A stretch of 64,000 nt of DNA, from contig NZ_VOUA01000016.1 in NCBI RefSeq assembly GCF_024372725.1, forward strand, positions 1 to 64,000, in the 5' to 3' direction. The position numbers were made by a program, and so were the translations under genes. Positions 1-8,048 of the stretch are shown here, in pieces. The DNA comes from Methanosarcina sp. KYL-1 (GTDB taxonomy: Archaea > Halobacteriota > Methanosarcinia > Methanosarcinales > Methanosarcinaceae). The notes beneath the pieces were generated by a model that saw only the letters and a list, made by a program, of their open reading frames with translations, was not told the DNA's origin and did no database searches. How positions within the stretch are numbered: position 1 is the first letter of the stretch; each line of letters opens with the position of its first letter.

Positions 1-63
1 ATCTCATAAATTTAAGATATCTGGGCAACGGAAACTCGACGATTTCTGAGTTCCCAAAAAACC

Positions 64-116
64 GGGCGGGCGGCCCGAAGCATACCCCATCCTTTAGGGT
101 GGGGTGGCCGCCCGCA
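64..116. repeat. GC-rich double hairpin, IS200/IS605 right-end-like
   Basis: A perfect 10-base inverted repeat (66-75 with 106-115) encloses a second 9-bp stem (84-92 with 97-105, one G-T wobble) with loop TTTA. A T-run follows at 123-129. The inner part (GAAG, C-rich arm, TTTA, G-rich arm) resembles the hairpin at the right end of IS200/IS605-group elements, where it also forms the 3' end of the TnpB guide RNA. That resemblance is from memory. No tnpB lies in the window, so this could equally be the terminator of a gene left of base 1. Confidence 0.5.
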
Positions 117-220
117 ATTTGATTTTTTTAAGTTGACTGCTTTCCTTTTCCCGAAGTTGCGGCTCGATACTATATTCCTTTTTGCTCTTTTCTTATTAAA
201 TCAGAACCCCTCTCGTGAGG

Positions 221-246
221 ATTAAATAAGGACAAACTTATTTATG
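221..246 (+). promoter_or_regulatory. Candidate pgk promoter (two overlapping TATA-like boxes)
   Basis: Two TATA-like stretches, 221-229 and 237-245, lie upstream of pgk in an AT-rich region. With an archaeal spacing of about 25 bases they predict transcription starts near 251 or 267, giving a leader of about 60-80 bases. The region 117-329 otherwise holds only a short upstream ORF. Confidence 0.4.
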
Positions 247-257
247 GAAAAAATCCT

Positions 258-323
258 ATGACAAAGGTAAACACAATTGAACAAACAAAAATGTCTAAAG
301 TTTTATTCACAAAGGTGCGCTGA
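258..323 (+). other. 21-codon upstream ORF before pgk
   Basis: An ATG at 258 opens a 21-codon frame with an internal ATG at 291. It ends with TGA at 321-323, six bases before the pgk ATG, so its stop overlaps the only SD-like bases of pgk (GAGGG, 322-326). It has no SD of its own. It could be a translated leader coupled to pgk, or chance. Confidence 0.25.
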
Positions 324-329
324 GGGTAC

Positions 330-1568
330 ATGACATCCAGAGACTTTCTTACGATCGACGACTTTGACATTGATGGAAAGACAATTCTTTTAAGGGTTGA
401 CCTTAACTCTCCCATGGATCCGGACGGCAACATCCTGGATGATATGCGGATCAAGAGCCATATTGCCACCCTGAAGGATCTCGAGAACGCAAAAGTTGTC
501 CTGCTCGCCCACCAGAGCAGGCCGGGGAAAAAAGACTTTACGGTCATGAAGCCCCATGCCTTTCTGATGTCCAAACACCTGGGCAGGGAGGTCCGCTACG
601 TGGATGATATTTTCGGGACCTTTGCAAAGACCCAGATTGCTTCAATGGAAGACGGCGACGTCATAATGCTTGAAAATGTCAGGTTCTATTCCGAAGAAAG
701 TCTCGAAAGAACGGCAGCCGATCATGCCAATACGTACATGGTCAAGAAACTGGCACCTTTTGTGGACATTTTCCTTAACGACGCCTTTGCGGTCTCTCAC
801 AGGTCTCACCTTTCCGTTGTCGGGTTCACCGAAGTCCTTCCCACCGGGGCGGGGAGGGTCATGGAAAAGGAGCTCATGTCCCTGGACAGGGGGATTAAAG
901 GAGGGGAAAGGCCCTGCATCTTCGTGCTCGGAGGGGCGAAGGTGGACGATTCCCTGAAAGTTGCGGAAAATGTGCTTGCCAGCGGGGGGGCTGACCGGGT
1001 ACTCTTAACAGGTGTGGTCGCAAACGTGGCGCTTGCAGCTTCAGGTGTCGAGATCGGAACCGCCAACCTCGAGTTCATCAAATCCCAGGGCTACGAAGAC
1101 CAGATCCACAAGGCAGAAAACATGCTTGCAAAATTCGGGGACCGGATCGGGCTTCCGAAGGATGTTGCCCTTAACGACGGAAAGAAGAGGACTGAAGTGC
1201 AGGTCTCGGAACTTAGGCCGGACTCTCTCCCCATCAACGACATAGGGCTTGAGACCATTGTGGAGTTCACTAACGAAATCGAAAACGCCAAGACCGTTGT
1301 CCTGAACGGGCCTGCCGGAGTTTCAGAAATCGATGACTTTGCCCTGGGGACCCATGAAATCATCAAGGCTGCCGTAAAGTCCGAGTTCTCGATCATCGGC
1401 GGCGGGCACATCTCCGCAGAAGTCGCCCACCTGGGCCTGGAACACCGCTTCTCCCACATCAGTACGGGCGGAGGGGCCTGCATCGATTACCTTGCAGGGG
1501 AAAAGCTGCCCGGAGTCGAAGCCCTGAAAGTTGCGGCCAAAAAATACCAGGAAGCCAAAAAGCTGTGA
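330..1568 (+). CDS. pgk: Phosphoglycerate kinase
   Basis: Transfers phosphate between 1,3-bisphosphoglycerate and ADP in the cytoplasm. In a methanogen it serves mainly in gluconeogenesis and also in glycogen breakdown. The 412 residues are normal length. The N-terminal substrate domain shows RVDLNSP (residues 22-28), LENVRFY (114-120) and a histidine-rich DAFAVSHR (151-158). GGAK (201-204) and the C-terminal nucleotide-domain motifs GGGH and STGGGACI follow. The usual final S-L of the last motif is replaced by C-I, a mild variant. The ATG has a weak GAGGG before it and a short upstream ORF ends six bases earlier. It stands alone: the next gene has its own promoter. Confidence 0.97.
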   Translation: MTSRDFLTIDDFDIDGKTILLRVDLNSPMDPDGNILDDMRIKSHIATLKDLENAKVVLLAHQSRPGKKDFTVMKPHAFLMSKHLGREVRYVDDIFGTFAKTQIASMEDGDVIMLENVRFYSEESLERTAADHANTYMVKKLAPFVDIFLNDAFAVSHRSHLSVVGFTEVLPTGAGRVMEKELMSLDRGIKGGERPCIFVLGGAKVDDSLKVAENVLASGGADRVLLTGVVANVALAASGVEIGTANLEFIKSQGYEDQIHKAENMLAKFGDRIGLPKDVALNDGKKRTEVQVSELRPDSLPINDIGLETIVEFTNEIENAKTVVLNGPAGVSEIDDFALGTHEIIKAAVKSEFSIIGGGHISAEVAHLGLEHRFSHISTGGGACIDYLAGEKLPGVEALKVAAKKYQEAKKL

Positions 1569-1728
1569 GGGGTTTTCAAATCCCTTTTTCCCTCAACCCA
1601 GCTTTCCCCGTCCGGATTTCTCTTAATTCATATTCACTTAATTCATAGTTTTTGTGCCCATTTTTTGTATCCGCGCAGCTTTTTATCTTCTCCTTGCATA
1701 TACTGTTCGGGGCATATACTGCTTAACA

Positions 1729-1832
1729 TTCGTACCATACGATACCATAATACTATACAGTACCACAGGTTCGTACCATACGATACCATAATACCATACA
1801 GTACCACAGGTTCGTACCATACGATACCGTAG
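1729..1832. repeat. 41-bp tandem repeat, about 2.5 copies
   Basis: Units start at 1729, 1770 and 1811, and the first two differ by one base. Each is built from smaller TACCATA-like sub-repeats. It lies between pgk and the AMMECR1 gene, ahead of the latter's TATA box. No coding potential is seen. Confidence 0.9.
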
Positions 1833-1923
1833 TTTGTACATACTTTCGTACAGTCATTCGTACCACACATTCGTAACTTTAGCACACGAGATTTGTTTTA
1901 ATATACAAGGGCGTGATCCAGGT

Positions 1924-2523
1924 ATGCTTACAGAATCGGAAGGCAGGACTGCAGTCAAACTCGCACGGGCAACCATCGAATCGTTCCTGGGGGGGAAGGG
2001 GCGCATTAAGCCCTCAGAGAAAGGCTTTGAACTCTCCCCGGTTTTTAAGGAAAAGCGGGGGGTTTTTGTCACCCTTACGGAACATGAGCTTCTCAGGGGC
2101 TGTATAGGGCACCCATTCCCTGACACCTCCCTTGAAGAGGCGATCCTGGACTCCGCAATCTCGGCGGCGACCAGAGACCCCCGCTTTCCTCCCGTGGAAA
2201 ATACCGAGATGGAAGAGGTTGTTGTTGAGGTAACGGTCCTGACCCCCCCGGAAAGGATAGATGCCCCTCCCGAAAAGCTCCCCGAACTGATCGAGATCGG
2301 AAGGCATGGACTTCTCGTACGGCAGGGCTACTACCAGGGCCTGCTCCTCCCCCAGGTCGCCCCTGAGAACGACTTTGATGCAATCGATTTCCTGAGCCAC
2401 ACCTGCATGAAAGCTGGGCTCCCTGCAGACGCCTGGCTGACAGGGGCTGAAGTCTACTGGTTCGAAGGGCAGATCTTTAAGGAAAAAGAACCCCGAGGCG
2501 AGGTTTTCGAGGAGAAGTTCTGA
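1924..2523 (+). CDS. AMMECR1 domain protein
   Basis: A 199-residue protein of the AMMECR1 family (TIGR00296), conserved in archaea and eukaryotes. Its biochemical role is not firmly known. In many genomes it neighbours the radical-SAM AmmeMemoRadiSam and Memo proteins, but neither is here. The invariant LRGCIG motif is at residues 57-62, followed by the conserved S-A-x-x-A-A-x-D-P-R-F segment. I chose ATG 1924 because a TATA-like box (1897-1905) sits about 23 bases upstream, suggesting a leaderless mRNA. The open frame reaches back to 1834 but that part runs into the tandem repeat. A dispersed hairpin repeat follows the stop. Confidence 0.93.
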   Translation: MLTESEGRTAVKLARATIESFLGGKGRIKPSEKGFELSPVFKEKRGVFVTLTEHELLRGCIGHPFPDTSLEEAILDSAISAATRDPRFPPVENTEMEEVVVEVTVLTPPERIDAPPEKLPELIEIGRHGLLVRQGYYQGLLLPQVAPENDFDAIDFLSHTCMKAGLPADAWLTGAEVYWFEGQIFKEKEPRGEVFEEKF

Positions 2524-2594
2524 ATCTTTGGAAACGGCATCTTCTGAGCTTTTTTTCCCGCGCCGCACAGGGAACCTGAATACCTGGAATACTT

Positions 2595-2680
2595 CCCCGG
2601 TCCCCGAAAACCTTTTTTCAATCCAAATGCGAGGGAGATTCCTCCACCAGCTTGCCTGGCGGCGCCTTTTCAAAAAGAAA
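2595..2680. repeat. Dispersed hairpin repeat, copy 1
   Basis: The core 2644-2666 is a near-palindrome (CCACCAG, CTTGC, CTGGCGG, then CGCC). It is preceded by a loosely conserved CCCCGAAAACC-TTTTTTCAATCC segment. Related copies occur at about 6250-6345 and 22920-23015, each after the stop codon of a plus-strand gene. The rest of the gene-free stretch 2524-2900 is AT-rich with nothing recognisable. Confidence 0.75.
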
Positions 2681-2900
2681 TGAAAAAGAGATCTGATAAC
2701 ATCGAATGAAAGGACTCTCCTTCAAGAACTTATAAAAACCCTGAAAAAAGGTAAGAGCTACGAATGACATCCTAAAAAAGTCAGCAAACTCCTTTTACTC
2801 ATACGTTTCTCTTTGCGTCATTAGCAAGAAGGAAAGGTTTACCATATCTGTTTTTCCTGTCGGAAACTCTACCTGAAAAATGTCCGGAAGGCCGTAATAC

Positions 2901-3893
2901 TCAAGTGGTGCTGTTATAGGTGGATTCGTTTAGAAAATCTTTTACAAGCACCCTCGTACTGTTCATTTGAGACAACATCCCATGACCACCGGTATCATAT
3001 AATACCAGTTGCGATTGGCTTATTTTATTGTGGGCATTTTCCGCATGTTCGTAACTTACCAGCGCATCGTCTTTAGCGTGGATAATCAGTGTTGGTGCAC
3101 GAAGATTGCCTGCGGGTACGGTATAAAATTCAATCATTTTTTCATCGTTTACGGTGCCTTCATACCTCTGGGACATGGGATGCATTATATCAAGCATTTC
3201 CTGTGCCAGTTCTTTCTGTTCCGGATTAAATGCTTCATATACTTCTGTTGGAATTCCCATCAGGTCCAGAATTGTAGCTTGAAAAAATCTTGTGAAGAGC
3301 CAGTATGCATAATCAGATTGCTGGATCGTGTGAATGATGCCAACATAAAGCGGATCCTTATCACCCGGTGCCGGACCCATACTTACAGCAGACACCAGTA
3401 CCAATGCCGAGCACCTGTCAGGATAGTCGTTGGCAAACTGAGTGGCTGACGGACCTCCGGCTGATGCGCCGACAACAATTGCTTTATCAATGCTTAAATT
3501 ATCCAGAAGAGTTTCGTACGCAGCGGCCTGCGATTCAATCGAAGCATTCTCCGGAATGGATGATCGAAGATAGCCATACCGTGAAACCGAGATAAATTTA
3601 TACCCGTCCCCGAAAAATACTTTGCCCAGCCAGAGTCCCTGGTCATAGCCGCCTCCTGCACCATGCAGCAATATGACAGGTGTCCCTTCTCCCATTACGG
3701 AATACTCAATATCCCCATACTCTGTTTCCAGAATATTACTGTTCGCAAGCAATTGTTTTTGTGCTTCCGTCATCGTATCGTGGTAATTCGGATAAGTTAG
3801 AGCGATCAGTATGACGGTTGTGCAGATTAAACATGCCGCTATAATTAGTAAAATCTTCCTGAATCTTCCCTTAACTTCTTTCAAGAATACCAC
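2901..3893 (-). CDS. Membrane-anchored alpha/beta-hydrolase
   Basis: A 330-residue serine hydrolase of the alpha/beta fold. An N-terminal hydrophobic segment (about residues 13-33) after a basic stretch looks like a signal anchor, so the catalytic domain is probably outside the membrane. The oxyanion region is HGAGGG (77-82), the nucleophile elbow is G-A-S-A-G (Ser144), the acid is Asp275 or 276, and the base is His304. The substrate cannot be deduced; epoxide hydrolase, haloperoxidase-like esterase and peptidase members share these features. Codon use is visibly richer in A and T than in neighbouring housekeeping genes, which suggests acquisition by transfer. The next gene upstream on the same strand begins about 190 bases away. 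Confidence 0.85.
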   Translation of the reverse strand: MVFLKEVKGRFRKILLIIAACLICTTVILIALTYPNYHDTMTEAQKQLLANSNILETEYGDIEYSVMGEGTPVILLHGAGGGYDQGLWLGKVFFGDGYKFISVSRYGYLRSSIPENASIESQAAAYETLLDNLSIDKAIVVGASAGGPSATQFANDYPDRCSALVLVSAVSMGPAPGDKDPLYVGIIHTIQQSDYAYWLFTRFFQATILDLMGIPTEVYEAFNPEQKELAQEMLDIMHPMSQRYEGTVNDEKMIEFYTVPAGNLRAPTLIIHAKDDALVSYEHAENAHNKISQSQLVLYDTGGHGMLSQMNSTRVLVKDFLNESTYNSTT

Positions 3894-4082
3894 TTCTTAT
3901 CTGCAACTATATCCCGGGCTTAAGTCCAAAGCCTTTTTGCAACTCCAAAGGCTCTCTGTTTTTGACCCTGTCCGGGATATATTTCTCAACAACTTTCCAA
4001 CCACTTAGTTGCAGGAATTCTCTCTGTAATATCACATAACTCCAACTTCTTATAATCTTTCAGACTTTCTTCCCCGAATCGT

Positions 4083-4724
4083 TCACGCTATTTCAAGTTC
4101 CTCAGAACTGCAAACCTTACCAAAGAAGGGGAAAATCACATCTACGGCAAAGCTCTGGGCCTCTTCACTGATTGAAGCAACACAGTCACTCAGAACAACA
4201 CAATTATATCCTCTGTCAAAAGCACTTCTCACTGTACTTTCAACACAGAGGTTCGTTATGGCCCCGGCAAATATCAGGGTATCGCAGTGGAGGGCCCTGA
4301 GTATTTTGTCAAGGTCCGTGTTGTGAAAACCGCTCATTGTATGGTGTTTGGCAACCATAAGGTCTTCAGGATGAGGGGTGAACTCATCTATTATCCTCCC
4401 CTGGAATTCTCCTTGTTCGGGACTTATTTTCGTGAAGTCCATTTCCCTGAGGTTTTTCCAGAAATCGATGTCCGGTAAGTTATCATTCAGGGCATGTGAT
4501 ATCTGGGGCCGCAGCTCCATTACAACGAAGATTACGGGTATATTTGCTGCCCTGAATCTTTCTATGGCTTTGGCAGTTCTTTTCACCATATCCTTTTCCT
4601 GAGAAAATTTCCAGGCACCCCAACCTGCACCAAACCCGTTTTCGTGAAGAACGAAGTTCTGTGCATCCACGATTATGAACGCAGTGCTATCTTTATTTAT
4701 TTTTGTCACAAGTATCCCCGCCAA
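4083..4724 (-). CDS. Isochorismatase-family cysteine hydrolase
   Basis: A 213-residue member of the isochorismatase/nicotinamidase superfamily. The catalytic triad is visible: Asp20 in VDAQN, Lys126 in AKHHTM, and Cys160 in ITNLCVEST with the usual preceding cis-peptide-like A-x-T-N. The family hydrolyses isochorismate, nicotinamide, N-carbamoyl compounds or related amides. The metal-binding His pattern of true nicotinamidases is not evident, so I do not assign a substrate. The annotated TTG at 4724 has no SD. A GTG at 4709 lies just after GGGG and may be the real start, giving 208 residues. It is divergent from the MFS transporter across about 218 AT-rich bases. Confidence 0.85.
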   Translation of the reverse strand: MAGILVTKINKDSTAFIIVDAQNFVLHENGFGAGWGAWKFSQEKDMVKRTAKAIERFRAANIPVIFVVMELRPQISHALNDNLPDIDFWKNLREMDFTKISPEQGEFQGRIIDEFTPHPEDLMVAKHHTMSGFHNTDLDKILRALHCDTLIFAGAITNLCVESTVRSAFDRGYNCVVLSDCVASISEEAQSFAVDVIFPFFGKVCSSEELEIA

Positions 4725-4942
4725 AAATAATTTTAATGTATTCCTATAATAGCAACGTTAGTTTTTCAAAAAAATATAATTTTGGAATTCTTTTTTCTAA
4801 AATTTGTTACTGATTTGAAATAAGAAAAAGATCGAACAAAACCGATGACTATCTAAACTAGCTTTAAAATATAATATTTAGAACCACCCGACCTTACAGG
4901 GTAAAAATCGAACTTACTTTTAAATAAAAATGGGAAAAAAGC

Positions 4943-6211
4943 ATGAAAACCCGCTTCCTGCCCCAAAGCATATACCGTAACTTCTTTGAAGGGATAAAGC
5001 CGGAACTTTACGTGCTGTCCTTTTCCAGGTTCTGCGAAGACCTGGGTTCGGGGATGCTGGTGACTTTGATCCCCCTTTATATTGCCGACCTCGGGGCATC
5101 TTTTTTCTCGGGCCTCCCGGTGGTTGCAAAAGCAGGGCTTGTGGTGACGGTATTCGGGCTTTTCAGTGCGCTTACCCAGCCCCTTATGGGGAGGCTCTCG
5201 GACAGGCTGGACCGCAGGCGGCCTTTCATTGTCCTGGGGCTTATCGGATATACGCTCTTTTCCTTCCTCTACTCCCGGGTGGAAAGCTATGAACAGCTGC
5301 TCCTGATCCGACTGCTCCAGGGCATAACCGTAGGCGCAACAATCCCTGCGGTCATTGCAATGGTCACCCATATCTCGACCCCCGATACCCGGGGAAAGGC
5401 TGTCGGGGTCTACACCACCATCCGTGGAATCGGTTTTGGGCTCGGGCCTATTGTCGGGGGGGCGATTGCCGGGTACTGGGGCTTCAATGCCGGGTTTTAT
5501 TTCTGCGCCTTCCTCGGGGTGGTGAGTTTCGTGCTGGTCACCCTTTTTGTAAAAGAAACAAAAAGCTCTCCTGATCCAGTTCCGAAAGATGAGGCCGGAA
5601 ACGGCTATGTTTCGATTTACCCCCTTGCCGGAGCCATGCTCATGATGATGGTAGGGATCATGATGGTCGTAGCCCTCCTCCCCGAATACGAGCTCAGGCT
5701 CAAAGCTTCCGAGCTTTCCCTGGGGGTAGCGGTCTCAGCCTACATCTTTGCAAGGCTGCTTTTCCAGGCCCCCCTCGGCAGCCTCTCGGACAGGATAGGC
5801 AGGAAGAAACTGATCGTATCCGGCCTCTTCCTGAGCATCCCTCTTGTCGTGGGCATGGGCTATGTAACAAGCATCAACCAGCTTATCCTGGTCAGGGCCC
5901 TCCAGGGGCTGCTTGTTGCGTCCATCGATACCCCTGCCATGGCTCTTGCAGCAGACCTTTCCGACGGCTCTTCCTTAAGCTCCAAACTCAGCATCATCAC
6001 CACCGCCCAGGCTGCAGGCATGGCTTTTGGCCCCATCTTTGCAGGTTTCCTTGCAGGGTACATGGGCTTTATCACCCCTTTTTACGCCTGCGCCGTACTT
6101 ATGCTCCTGGCAGGCTTCGTGGTCATGAAAAAGGTGGATGAACCCAGGAAGGCAGCCGAGCCCGGAAATGTGTATGAGCCTCTGGCAGTTAATGAACCGG
6201 GCAGGTCCTGA
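4943..6211 (+). CDS. MFS transporter
   Basis: A 422-residue major facilitator superfamily permease with about 12 hydrophobic segments. The cytoplasmic loop motif after TM2 is GRLSDRLDRR, and its counterpart in the second half is GSLSDRIGRKK. The GIGFGLGPIVGG stretch in TM5 resembles the antiporter motif of drug-efflux members, so export of a small molecule is plausible but the substrate is unknown. The N-terminus carries a short extra segment before TM1. The ATG lacks a good SD. It stands alone, divergent from the isochorismatase-like gene, and a dispersed hairpin repeat follows the stop. Confidence 0.9.
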   Translation: MKTRFLPQSIYRNFFEGIKPELYVLSFSRFCEDLGSGMLVTLIPLYIADLGASFFSGLPVVAKAGLVVTVFGLFSALTQPLMGRLSDRLDRRRPFIVLGLIGYTLFSFLYSRVESYEQLLLIRLLQGITVGATIPAVIAMVTHISTPDTRGKAVGVYTTIRGIGFGLGPIVGGAIAGYWGFNAGFYFCAFLGVVSFVLVTLFVKETKSSPDPVPKDEAGNGYVSIYPLAGAMLMMMVGIMMVVALLPEYELRLKASELSLGVAVSAYIFARLLFQAPLGSLSDRIGRKKLIVSGLFLSIPLVVGMGYVTSINQLILVRALQGLLVASIDTPAMALAADLSDGSSLSSKLSIITTAQAAGMAFGPIFAGFLAGYMGFITPFYACAVLMLLAGFVVMKKVDEPRKAAEPGNVYEPLAVNEPGRS

Positions 6212-6249
6212 ACCTATTTTTCCCGCACCTGGCCTGAGAAATACTTTTC

Positions 6250-6345
6250 TTTAATACATTTCTTTACCCCGGAAACCATTTTTCAACCCAAAAATTATAA
6301 AGTGCCCCCGCCAGCTTGCCTGGCGGCGCCTCCCCAGAAGAAATA
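6250..6345. repeat. Dispersed hairpin repeat, copy 2
   Basis: The core 6308-6330 is CCGCCAG, CTTGC, CTGGCGG, CGCC, a perfect 7-bp stem with a 5-base loop. As in copy 1 it is preceded by a CCCCGGAAACC-TTTTTCAACCC-like segment and lies just after a stop codon. Confidence 0.8.
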
Positions 6346-6500
6346 AAAAAGGACTAAAAAAGATGTGAAAAAGAGTAGTAAAGATGAATGAAAAAAGGGC
6401 GGAGGAAAAAGGTGGAGGAAAAATGTTTTTCTGACACGGGAGTTTTAGGAGTTTTTCTGTGGGTTTTTACTTTTGTTTGAGGATTCACGTTTTGGTTGTT

Positions 6501-6600
6501 GGTGGACTGGATTGTGGACTGGGGTTGTTGGTGGACTGGATTGGGGACTGGAGTTGAATTTAGTGGACTGGATTGGGGACTGGAATTGAGCTTAGTGGAT
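6501..6600. repeat. About 32-bp tandem repeat of GTGGACTGGATT-type units
   Basis: Three and a partial unit begin near 6501, 6530 and 6563. Each contains two GGACTGG half-units. It occupies the gene-free region 6212-6826 between the MFS gene and hsp20. An 80-codon frame crosses it but is low-complexity and lacks a start signal, so I do not call it. Confidence 0.8.
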
Positions 6601-6785
6601 TGGCCAGGAAGGTTGGCCTGCAGGCCCGGTTGCCTGCAGGTCCTATCGGCACATTTGGTTTTTGTGGCTTAAGAGGTTTTACTGGTACAGGTTTTATCGG
6701 GTTTGAGGGGTTGATTGTTTTCATCGTTTTGTGGTATTTAAGGCAGCAGTTTTCTTTGCAGTACCTCTGGTTATGTTTGCATCTT

Positions 6786-6842
6786 CTATCACTCGATCAG
6801 GATTTTATCACTTAAACAGGATTTTATCACTCGATCAGGATC
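6786..6842. repeat. 19-bp tandem triplication spanning the hsp20 stop codon
   Basis: Units 6786-6804, 6805-6823 and 6824-6842 are near-identical. The last contains the final codons of hsp20 and its stop. The two others lie downstream, each repeating ATCCTG..GAGTGATA-like sequence as read on the minus strand. The 19-base period shifts the frame, so the extra copies do not extend the protein. Confidence 0.85.
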
Positions 6843-7285
6843 TTTTTCCCTTCCTTCAATTTCAGTTTCGGCAGGGTGACAGTTAATACGCCGTTTTTGA
6901 GGCTTGCAGTTGCCCCATCTTCGGTTACGCCTTCAGGGAGGAGGACTTCACGGTAGTAGCGGGTGTAGGAGCGCTCTTTCCTTAGGTAGCCTTCCTTTTC
7001 GCTTTCCTCTTCTTTGCCGCGTCCCGCACTGATTACAAGGGCATTGTCCTTCAGGCTCAGTTCGACATCCCCTTTCTCAATGCCGGGCATGTCGGTTGTG
7101 ACGGTAACTTTGTCTTCCTCTTCCATCACGTCCGTGAGGGGAGATAAGGTCTCGCCGCCGAGCCGGGTTTCCAGCGCCGGGAAGGTCCTGAACATTTGTT
7201 CCATGTATTCCTGCATCCTTCTGACCTCTTCAAACGGGTCCCAGTTGTATACATCACGCGGTGTTCTCTTCATCGGCAGTCTCAT
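6827..7285 (-). CDS. hsp20: Hsp20/alpha-crystallin small heat-shock protein
   Basis: An ATP-independent chaperone that holds unfolding proteins in the cytoplasm. The 152 residues are typical. A short N-terminal arm (W-D-P-F-E-E) precedes the alpha-crystallin domain (about 45-140), with the MPGIEKGDVELSL and A-SLKNGVLTVTLPK signatures. The final I-L-I is the I-x-I/V tail used for oligomer assembly. The SD is GGAG at about 7297 with a spacer near 9, and a TATA-like box sits at 7338-7349 on the minus strand. A perfect palindrome (7364-7386) lies just upstream of that box and may be an operator. The C-terminal codons are part of a 19-bp triplication. Confidence 0.95.
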   Translation of the reverse strand: MRLPMKRTPRDVYNWDPFEEVRRMQEYMEQMFRTFPALETRLGGETLSPLTDVMEEEDKVTVTTDMPGIEKGDVELSLKDNALVISAGRGKEEESEKEGYLRKERSYTRYYREVLLPEGVTEDGATASLKNGVLTVTLPKLKLKEGKKILIE

Positions 7286-7337
7286 GTAATGATTTCTCCG
7301 TATCTGGTTTCAAGCTTTGTTGGTTTTTGGCATCGGG

Positions 7338-7386
7338 TTAATTTTTATGTGGTTTTGTTCGGCGATTTCTATCGGCGATAGAAATC
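7338..7386 (-). promoter_or_regulatory. hsp20 promoter with upstream perfect palindrome
   Basis: Reading the minus strand, a perfect 10-base inverted repeat with a 3-base centre (7386 to 7364, arms GATTTCTATC and GATAGAAATC) precedes a TATA-like CATAAAAATT (about 7349-7338). Transcription should start near 7315 and the ATG is at 7285. The palindrome thus abuts the likely TFB/TBP site, a position typical of archaeal operators or activator sites. Confidence 0.5.
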
Positions 7387-7461
7387 GATGACCTGTTTAT
7401 TTGTAACTGGTTTTGATCTGCAGGTTAAGAGCATTTTTTTCTGTCCCTAAGGAGGTGGCCT

Positions 7462-7653
7462 GTGAAAAGTCCGGGTTTTGCCGAGGGTGATGATTTGAGA
7501 GTGGAGATTTTTTTCTTCCCTTTTCCCGGCTTCTCACTGGCACAATGGCATGGGAGTCTGGATCTTCTTGTCCGCATCTTGAGGAGGCGGAAATGCTCTG
7601 TCTTCAGGTGGTACACAATTCCACCTTTTCTTGTAGGTCGCTTGCTAGGGTAA
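7462..7653 (+). CDS. Possible 63-residue small protein with strong SD
   Basis: A GTG start follows AAGGAGGT (7448-7455) at a 6-base distance, the strongest SD signal in this area. The frame runs 63 codons to TAG-like GGG-TAA. The predicted product is rich in Phe, Leu and Arg with one hydrophobic stretch, and matches nothing I recognise. An 86-codon frame on the opposite strand (7425-7685) overlaps it and is highly basic; I consider that one less likely. The surrounding gene-free stretch 7286-8048 also contains an unassigned AT-rich part (7654-7840) and a 14-bp repeat. Confidence 0.3.
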   Translation: MKSPGFAEGDDLRVEIFFFPFPGFSLAQWHGSLDLLVRILRRRKCSVFRWYTIPPFLVGRLLG

Positions 7654-7843
7654 CTGATGGTGACTGTCTTACTGGTAATGCCCAATAGTTACTGTAAGGC
7701 AGTTATTATCATTCAGTTACTAACCTATAGATAGGGTTTCAAATATTTAAATTTTTCGTTACGTTGGGGATATTTGGGGTTAAATATTCAAAGATGTATG
7801 AAAACCGGTATGAGAACAAGCATAAAATAAACAGATTCAGTTA

Positions 7844-7955
7844 GGAAGAGCAGGTCCGGAAGAACAGATCCGGAAGAACAGATCTGGAAGAACAAATTCG
7901 AAAGAGCAGGTCAGGAAGAACAAATTCGAAAGAGCGTATCCGGATAAATAGGTCG
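7844..7955. repeat. 14-bp tandem repeat, about 8 degenerate copies
   Basis: Units of the form GGAAGAACAGATCC run from 7844 to about 7955 with scattered substitutions. It lies between the candidate small ORF and the hsdR remnant. The 14-base period recurs at 51767-51948 and 58257-58312 with unrelated sequence. Confidence 0.85.
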
Positions 7956-8048
7956 GGTAAGCCGGCTCCATAAGGTCCGCAGACATTAAAAATAAGATTC
8001 GTGGGTTTATTTGTGGATTCTGTGGGATTTTTGTGAGTTTAGGGGTTT

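Noticed and set aside
3906-3981. Inverted repeat TATATCCCGG...CCGGGATATA upstream of the hydrolase
   Set aside because: Perfect 10-bp match but arms are about 55 bases apart with no other element features; could be chance or a weak regulatory site.
4853-5371. 172-codon minus-strand frame under the MFS gene
   Set aside because: It lies fully antisense to a clear transporter gene, is low in hydrophobic cores and has no family match; it mirrors the GC-rich codon pattern of the real gene.
6573-6815. 80-codon frame before hsp20
   Set aside because: It overlaps the tandem repeat, is Gly/Phe-rich low complexity, and has no SD or promoter.
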